Assembly: GCA_015657535.1 (NCBI GenBank)
Contig: JADHZB010000038.1
Coordinates: 1 to 17,502 of the forward strand
DNA length: 17,502 nucleotides
Direction of reading: 5' to 3'
Source of the DNA: Nephromyces sp. MM_2019
Lineage: Eukaryota; Apicomplexa; Aconoidasida; Nephromycida
Shown here: in pieces, positions 11,490 to 17,502 of the stretch
Numbering within the stretch: the first letter of the stretch is position 1
How the letters are laid out: each line of letters begins with the position of its first letter
Notes under the pieces: model-generated
The model's database searches: none
Seen by the model: the letters and a program-made list of their open reading frames with translations, nothing else
What the model was told of the DNA's origin: nothing
Translations under genes and position numbers: made by a program

Positions 11490-11853
11490 CTGTTTTGTAT
11501 GATCATAAAAATTTTTGATTTTAGTGAAAATAACGAGATGTTGGTTGCTTATGGATATAAAATCGAACACATTTTGAGAGATATTTATACTCAGAATTTG
11601 GTTCAATAGCTTTTAGAGGAGGGGAGGAGTATATTGGGTCGAGAGTCTTTACTGTGTTGTGTGTTAATGTATTGTCTTTTGAATGGGTTTTAGTTTATGA
11701 AAGTGGATAACGTCTTGGTAAGGATTTAGGTGTGTATGAGGTGCTGTGTGTAGATGTAAGATAGTTTTTGTTATAGTTGATAAATGTATGTGTAAGTGTT
11801 TTAAGATATATGTTTAAGTAAGTGAGCACTATTAAGTATATGTAAAAACTTAC
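11490..11853 (-). other. Possible 5' UTR intron of RPAP1
   Basis: On the minus strand a consensus donor GTAAGT starts at 11853, after CCAATTTC, and a CAG acceptor ends at 11490, just upstream of the RPAP1 ATG. Joining them gives no continuous frame into RPAP1: the open donor-side frame is phase 0, while the acceptor side needs two bases. If real, this is a leader intron. A purine-rich stretch (GAGGAGGGGAGGAG) lies inside it at about 11617-11630. Confidence 0.3.
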
Positions 11854-14575
11854 GAAATTGGATTCAGCACCCTTATTTAAATATCTGGGAGTTTGTATAA
11901 ATTGAAAGCACAAATCTACTAAGAGTTGGTTTAACAGGGGCTGAGATTAGCTATAAGGTTTGCGTTGGTTTTAGTTTATGTGAGTGATGGTACTAAATAA
12001 TTTTTATAAAACCGTTTACGAGTTTATGGGTGAGTACTATTAAATATGCATATGTTATCAAAAATTGATATAATCTGCATTAAAGTGTTGTGCAATTTGA
12101 GTAAAATTTGTGTAGTAAATTAATCAAATAAGTCGTGCTAGGAGTTGAGTAGAAGTGAGTTTACAAAAATTAAGTATAGATGTAAATAAAATGTAAACAA
12201 AATTTTCTCAATAAATTTTAGAGGTAGTGATTTCGTATCTTGACATATTTATAAGAATTTTTATGAAAAAAAGGAGAACTTATAAAGCATAAATACTATT
12301 AAAATTTTTTTATATTACAGAATATGCTTGTAAATATAGAGGGTAGAAAGGCTAAAATGTATGAGTAAATTGGATAAAATAATAAAATTCTAACAAAATA
12401 ACGTGAAGTTTTTTTTATCTCTTGTACATTAAAAATAGCTTTAGCACATATATCAACCAAATGTTATCAAATTATATCTACAAAAAGCATATAAACTGCA
12501 GAAATTTACTAAGCTTTTTTTACTAAATATAAATTTATTTATTTAATTCCATGTTTTAAATAATTACATTTAAAATTAAAAATAAGTTAAGCTAGGGAAA
12601 CAATAAAGTTATATATAATTATTTAGAACAAATATGTCAACAATCTTTTTGTGGTTTTCTTAACATCTTTTTTCATTTCGAAAGCTTTTGCTAGTCATCT
12701 ATACTCTAAACATAATTTGCTTTCGTGTGGAATTTTTATATTAAATTTTCTTACACAACTATAATTATATAAAATATTTATATAGATTTTATGCACATAT
12801 TTACTTCTATATTAATTTTATATATAACATGTGCACCCTTGAGTTTAAGACCTACACTAGCTTTGTGAAAGCTTCTATAGAGTAGTTACCATGCTAGAAA
12901 GGCTTGAAGATAAAATTGAATCATGAACGATACGGAAACCATTGTATATCATTTACATGCAATTTGTAAAAATTCCTAATCATCAGTTTTTTAAATAAAC
13001 CCAACGTGCACTTTTGTATGGCATCCAGGTTAACCTGTGTTAGCTTCTATTCAATATATACCTGTAATGTTTCAACGTTTTGGTATAACTTTTAGCTACA
13101 ACCTGCGTGCGTTTCTTGATGAAATTTATACATAGCATGCACACAGCTTTTTATATGATTTACATGGTAACTTGTACGTGTTACATTTATGTTCTAATAT
13201 GTGCACGTTAGTCTTGTAAGATTTGTACAAACGCACATGTGTTTAAATTTTTGATTTTCAAGATTGATTCGATTTAACAAATTGTAAATAATATTAATAC
13301 TATTTTTTTGCACACTTGCTGGTGGGCACCTACTTGTGAGGTGTATCATTTGTTATTTAGATTCTAAACAAACATTTTCAAACACTTTACTAGTTCTAAT
13401 TTTTAATCAAGAATTTTATAAAATTACTAAAAATATATACACTTCATATCTGTGTGTGAGTCTTATAATAAAAATCCATAACTTACACTATACAAATTAG
13501 AATCTTATATATATATATATATTTCATTTGTCACCATTGAGTTATTTATTAATATCTAAAACATATGTTTATGTATACCCATTTTTTGTAACTTACAACA
13601 TGTTTGTTACACATAAATCATAACAATTAAATAAACATTTCACGTATTTTTCCACTCACAAATCAATTATATGCTTTCAAAGTGGTGTATTATGATTGAT
13701 TTAAGTCTAATACTAATTTGATAAAAAGTTCAAATTAGATATGTGACTAAAAAATTATTGAAACTGACTTAAATCGGTTCAAAACTCAAAGAAATTACAT
13801 TTTGCTACATTGCTTACACTTAAACACTAATCACAAACACCTATGGCCATTACATACATTCTCAAATAACACACATTGTACTCATTCAAATATTCAACGA
13901 AATGTAAGGATTATACTAAAAGTGATGTTCTATGGGCACTTATGATAATCAAATTTTAAAAGTTTATAGAAGGTGATAAACACTTAAGAGACAATTTAGA
14001 AAACTTTATTCAAGTAGTGTTATATTATTGGCCCATAGTAAATATTAATTAATTAAATCCTTGTTTGTTTTGAAGCTCAAAAGAAAATATACAGTGCCGA
14101 ACATTGATTAATTATACACGGAAATTTTAAAAGTTCTTCCATGCTTGTAAAATTTCTTTTGTATGTCTACTTATTTTCACAAAATTCTAAATATTTGATT
14201 TCTCGTTTTCATAAAACTCTAAAGTTTAAACTATTAGAAAGTGAAAATTTAGGATGATAATGCGCATTTCTTTGTGAGATTCTAATTGAATCCTCAGTAA
14301 AATTTTCCTTAGAAGTTGTCAATTTTTTTCTCTTATTCATATTTCCCTGCTTTTGTTTATATTAATTTCTCTCTATACTTCATTTTCAGCTTGGCTCGCT
14401 CTAATTACTTATCATAGAGATTGCTGGGATTGTCATCTATTTTAGTTACTCTTACAGCCTAGTCTAATTTATTGTACTGTTTAATTAGTTTTCTGAGTAC
14501 TAGAATGTTTTAGCTTCCAATGTACATACACTTTTGTTATAGCTATTTACCTTTAATATTTAACTGGCCTATTGT
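11854..14575. other. AT-rich gene desert between RPAP1 and RPL13
   Basis: I see no coding exon, tRNA-like or snRNA-like sequence here. 12240-12840 is extremely AT-rich. 13000-13260 has scattered TGCAC, ACGTG and TGTGC words like decayed TG repeats. A (TA)8 run lies at 13506-13521. A small perfect hairpin, AGCTTT-gtg-AAAGCT, lies at 12859-12873. The RPAP1 and RPL13 promoters diverge from this block, so the sequence may be mostly upstream regulatory DNA. Confidence 0.6.
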
Positions 14576-15480
14576 GATGTTGTTAATCATTTAAGTATAT
14601 AACACACATCTCTTAACATACTGCATAACAGCACACATTTACATACGTGTGAGAATCACAGACATGTAACCGTACACATACATACGCGCACATAACAATT
14701 GTGAATATATACCCTGCCCACATTAAACAATTGTTAACATTTCACACGCATAGCGCTACGCACGTGCAAGGGTTAGTTAGGACATTAAAATCCTACAACG
14801 TGTGCGCACATAAACAAATGTAGCCCTAGACACATTACACAATTGAGAAAGCTATAAACATAAAACCTTTCAGCTATTTCACACATGCTTTAAACATCAC
14901 TGGCACACGCAAATCACATAGTTACACATACACTTTGTTACATACATTAGAGTTGTGTAGTTGTGTTAAATGAACTAGACACAAAATGCAGCAAATATTT
15001 ACATGATACTCATTATAAGCTTTGTAAGCTAATTTATTAATTCTACTATATTAAATCTATACATAATATTCACATTATATATATCTTTTTATAGGATATT
15101 GAAATAAACTTTTAACAAATCACATAATTTCAAATTACATACAAACAATTATCATTATCCTATGTATAACATGCTTTCTTATCTCTCTAGATTACATACA
15201 CACACACATATAATTATATATATGCATGCTCAGTGAGCATTCAAATACACACATTACCTACACCCACAACACTACACTTGTTACAAACACACACAGTACC
15301 AACACACATACACTCTACTACACAAACACATACTACTAATACATTCACATACCACCAACACTCATACATAGACTACTCACACACACATGCTACCCATATC
15401 TAACACTACCCATACACACACATTACACATAGAGTAAGATAACTACGCCTAGTTAAAAATTACACGAACACTTAGACAAT
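14576..15480 (+). repeat. CA-rich degenerate repeat region upstream of RPL13
   Basis: The plus strand is dominated by ACACA, CATAC and CACAT words, densest at 15190-15430. Palindromes GCACGTGC (about 14759-14766) and TAGCGCTA (about 14751-14758) lie within it. There is no open frame with coding character. It looks like an expanded, decayed (CA)n upstream region on the RPL13 sense strand. Confidence 0.7.
15223..15240 (+). promoter_or_regulatory. TGCATGC motif overlapping a 15-bp palindrome
   Basis: TGCATGC at 15223-15229 overlaps ATGCTCA-g-TGAGCAT at 15226-15240, a perfect 7-bp inverted repeat with a one-base centre. GCATGC-type words are known binding sites of some apicomplexan AP2 factors. 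It sits about 550 bp upstream of the RPL13 ATG. Its role as an operator is inference. Confidence 0.4.
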
Positions 15481-15572
15481 CCCCTCACAGTCAATTTGAA
15501 TGTATGTGTGTGTATAAATGATTATTATGCTTTTTTCATACACTCTTCTTTAATTGTTTTCTTTATAAATTA

Positions 15573-15611
15573 TTTCTTTCTTCTTCTTCTCCTCACTTTC
15601 TTCATCTTCTT
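15573..15611 (+). promoter_or_regulatory. Pyrimidine tract upstream of RPL13
   Basis: About 39 bases, nearly all C or T (repeated TTC and CTT units), about 180 bp before the RPL13 ATG. It could belong to the core promoter or 5' leader, or be the pyrimidine tract of a leader intron ending at the TAG near 15631. The sequence cannot decide. Confidence 0.35.
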
Positions 15612-15788
15612 AACATATATATGTGTGTGTAGAAATATCACACACAATTTAACTTTCCACATACTATTTACACAATAATTCCCTCAAATTAACAACTTTA
15701 CATATTTTATCTACATTCTTTTTATTTACACATACACCGACACTCACACCCAGCCACCCACACATATATATATATCTACACACACACA

Positions 15789-16849
15789 ATGGTTAGCCAT
15801 AACAACGTACTCCCAAACGTCCACTTACACAAATGGTGGCAAAGACATGTCCGTACTTGGTTTAACCAACCAGCCAGAAAGACTTCCAGAAGGATAGCCA
15901 GGCAAAAGAAGGCGGCAAAATTGGCTCCCAGACCCACAGATTACCTCCGACCTGTCGTACACCCTCCAACACAATTTCACAACATTAAGAAGAGGATGGG
16001 TAAAGGGTTCACACTCGATGAAATCAAGGTATTCATACTTATCTTACAAGCTTACCACTTATATACATAGAATCACCTCGTAAACTCTTATCTTCCTTAC
16101 ACTCTCACCTTACACACTAACCCTATTCTCTCACTGTATACTCTTAATATTACAAACTCCCATTATAATCTGTAATTATACACTTCCATTACACACTTAC
16201 ATTACATAATTAATTACTTTACAAACACTCTTATATTCAAAAACTCATCATTAGAAACATACATTTCTATTTATTTAAAACTCCTCACTCCTCAGCATTT
16301 ATATAGAACTCCTTGTCCCCTTATCTACATATATATATATATATATTTATATGTTTTTAAAATTATTATTCTTTTTTTTAACACAAGTGTATATACTGCA
16401 AGTGTAGCTCAAAAATATAATTACTATATATACATAATTGTGTGTAGAGTATGGGTCTAACAAAAGCTACAGCAAAGATGATGCGTATAGCTGTTGATCA
16501 TCGTAGAAAATCTAAATCTTTTCAATCAATGGAGGCCAACAGAGGACGCCTAAAAATGTATTTACAAAAGGTGGTTATGTTCCCAAGAAGAAGTAGCCCA
16601 AAGAGGGGATTCAATGGTTTGGTTGATGATTGTAAATCCAAGGAGACGATGCAAACTGTCAAACAAGTGTCTATAGCTGATGCTGTACCCATGAAAAACA
16701 AAAAAGCACAAAAATCTCAGGTGTGTGTGTGTGGGGATTATGGGATTTTATGTGCGTGTATAGTTGAATATCGGATTTATTATCTAATGTGCGTATAACT
16801 TTGTATCATGTTGCATTTTATAATTTTTTAAAGAATAGGGATTTTATTC

Positions 16850-16880
<31 letters not shown>

Positions 16881-17002
16881 AAGAGCCTCTATATTCATTT
16901 TATTTGTTAATTTTTATTTTGTAGACTTGGACCATCACTGAAGAAGATAAGAAATTCCAAGCCTATGCTGCCCTTAGAAAAGCTCATAGAGACGAACACA
17001 AT
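15789..17002 (+). CDS. RPL13: 60S ribosomal protein L13 (eL13), three exons, C-terminus probably outside the window
   Basis: Exons 15789-16028, 16448-16720 and 16925-17002 are all phase 0 and encode about 197 residues. Family signatures in order: [26 protein letters not shown] (about 17-32), [29 protein letters not shown], then [36 protein letters not shown] and [19 protein letters not shown]. The protein is a structural component of the large ribosomal subunit. Human eL13 has 211 residues and ends with a basic tail after the LRMARANARL segment. Here the third exon stops at that point, at a GTACGA donor (17003). A basic tail exon is therefore expected to the right. Reading through instead adds only VR and stops at TAA 17009-17011. 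Intron 1 is 419 bp and CA-rich. Intron 2 (204 bp) starts directly with a GTGTGTGTGTGT repeat and holds (AT)12 at 16851-16874. The three C/D-like elements follow in the presumed intron 3. Confidence 0.94.
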
Positions 17003-17063
17003 GTACGATAATCACATCCACAATCCTATATATTTACATATATGTACACATACATAGATATAA

Positions 17064-17147
17064 TGCTATGATTATGAAAAATTGAGTCCGTGTTGCTGAT
17101 ATTCATGTCTGATGCAACAAACAATTTCATTAACTCTAGAATGAGCA
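17064..17147 (+). ncRNA. Candidate box C/D snoRNA, copy 1, intronic in RPL13
   Basis: 84-nt element bounded by TGCT and AGCA, which can pair as a terminal stem. Box C is ATGATTA (17068-17074, one change from RUGAUGA), box D' is CTGA (17096-17099), box C' is CTGATGC (17109-17115), and box D is ATGA (17141-17144, one change from CUGA). Order, spacing and length fit the C/D class, which guides 2'-O-methylation in the nucleolus. The segment before D' is identical in all three copies. The segment before D (CATTAACTCTAGA) differs from copies 2 and 3. It lies downstream of the likely RPL13 donor at 17003, the usual place for an intron-processed snoRNA. Confidence 0.65.
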
Positions 17148-17227
17148 AATAATACATTTACATTGCACATTTTAAATTTTTTAATTGCATATCTATATCA
17201 TTCACACACACACACACAAGCCTAAAA

Positions 17228-17310
17228 CGCTATGATTATGAAAAATTGAGTCCGTGTTGCTGATGTTATTTCTGATGCACAAAACAATTTCGTCACCTCT
17301 AGAATGAGCA
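17228..17310 (+). ncRNA. Candidate box C/D snoRNA, copy 2
   Basis: 83-nt copy with C ATGATTA 17232-17238, D' CTGA 17260-17263, C' CTGATGC 17272-17278 and D ATGA 17304-17307. The outer stem is CGCT/AGCA, so one pair is lost. The D'-C' spacer is one base shorter and differs in sequence. The D-adjacent guide is CGTCACCTCTAGA. A hairpin possible in copies 1 and 3 (TGTTGC with GCAACA) is broken here, so the boxes are conserved rather than that hairpin. Confidence 0.65.
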
Positions 17311-17393
17311 AAACCCAAATACACATTTATTTCATATTAAACCAAGAATACACACATTTACAAACATACAAACATAAACAAATATATACACAA

Positions 17394-17478
17394 TGCTATG
17401 ATTATGAAAAATTGAGTCCGTGTTGCTGATATTTATTGCTGATGCAACAAACAATTTTCGTCACCTCTAGAATGAGCA
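17394..17478 (+). ncRNA. Candidate box C/D snoRNA, copy 3
   Basis: 85-nt copy with C ATGATTA 17398-17404, D' CTGA 17426-17429, C' CTGATGC 17439-17445 and D ATGA 17472-17475. The TGCT/AGCA outer stem is intact. The D guide is the same as in copy 2 (CGTCACCTCTAGA), with an extra T before it. The window ends in a (TA)10 run just after it (17483-17502), so further copies or the last RPL13 exon may follow. Confidence 0.65.
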
Positions 17479-17482
17479 AAAC

Positions 17483-17502
17483 TATATATATATATATATA
17501 TA
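17483..17502. repeat. (TA)10 microsatellite at the window edge
   Basis: Uninterrupted TA run, cut by the end of the window. Confidence 0.9.

Noticed and set aside
11695..11913. Minus-strand open frame containing TPRYLNKGAESNF followed by GTAAGT
   Set aside because: It looks exon-like at its donor but begins without an ATG and does not join RPAP1 in phase, so it is kept only as a possible leader exon.
12859..12873. AGCTTT-gtg-AAAGCT hairpin as an RNA gene
   Set aside because: Short, AT-rich and isolated. Such palindromes are expected by chance in sequence of this composition.
15496..15678. Plus-strand Phe/Leu-rich open frame
   Set aside because: It reads through the pyrimidine tract and a TG run upstream of RPL13. 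Composition explains it.
17084..17134. A long hairpin RNA formed by AAATTG/CAATTT and TGTTGC/GCAACA
   Set aside because: The inner stem is broken in copy 2 while the C/D boxes are kept, so the boxes explain the conservation better.
17064..17478. CRISPR array
   Set aside because: There are three 84-nt near-identical units with about 80-bp low-complexity spacers in a eukaryotic intron. Internal boxes and structure fit snoRNA.

Overview
This is an AT-rich eukaryotic window whose genes are broken up by many short GT-AG introns. Introns and intergenic DNA are full of (TA)n, (GT)n and (CA)n microsatellites. The ribosomal protein at the right edge starts [10 protein letters not shown] and has an IAVDHRRK segment. 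As I remember them, these resemble apicomplexan eL13 proteins, especially those of piroplasms and haemosporidians, so an apicomplexan is the best guess. I cannot name the species.

Layout. (1) About 311-4384, minus strand: eleven exons of a PPWD1-type WD40/cyclophilin spliceosomal protein. The C-terminal isomerase domain lies past the left edge. Introns get longer and more repetitive towards the 3' end, and one holds a G-rich 31-bp minisatellite. (2) 4385-5873: AT-rich spacer with no gene that I can support. (3) 5874-6632, plus strand: a small six-exon gene of unknown function, about 132 aa, reconstructed here from tiny exons. (4) 6841-11448, minus strand: a complete four-exon RPAP1 homologue of about 1403 aa. 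(5) 11449-15788: a gene desert of about 4.3 kb with a possible 5' UTR intron of RPAP1, very AT-rich DNA, CA-rich decayed repeats, a palindromic GCATGC-type element and a pyrimidine tract. (6) 15789 to about 17002, plus strand: RPL13 (eL13), three exons, probably with a last exon beyond the window. (7) 17064-17478: three dispersed copies of an approximately 84-nt element with C, D', C' and D boxes. They read as box C/D snoRNA genes inside the last RPL13 intron.

The three recognised genes are housekeeping functions: splicing, RNA polymerase II assembly, and ribosome and rRNA modification. The most interesting items are the triplicated snoRNA in a ribosomal-protein intron, which carries a segment complementary to a highly conserved 18S rRNA site, and the hidden small gene. 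All exon boundaries were worked out by hand from splice signals, phase and remembered homologues; no search was run.
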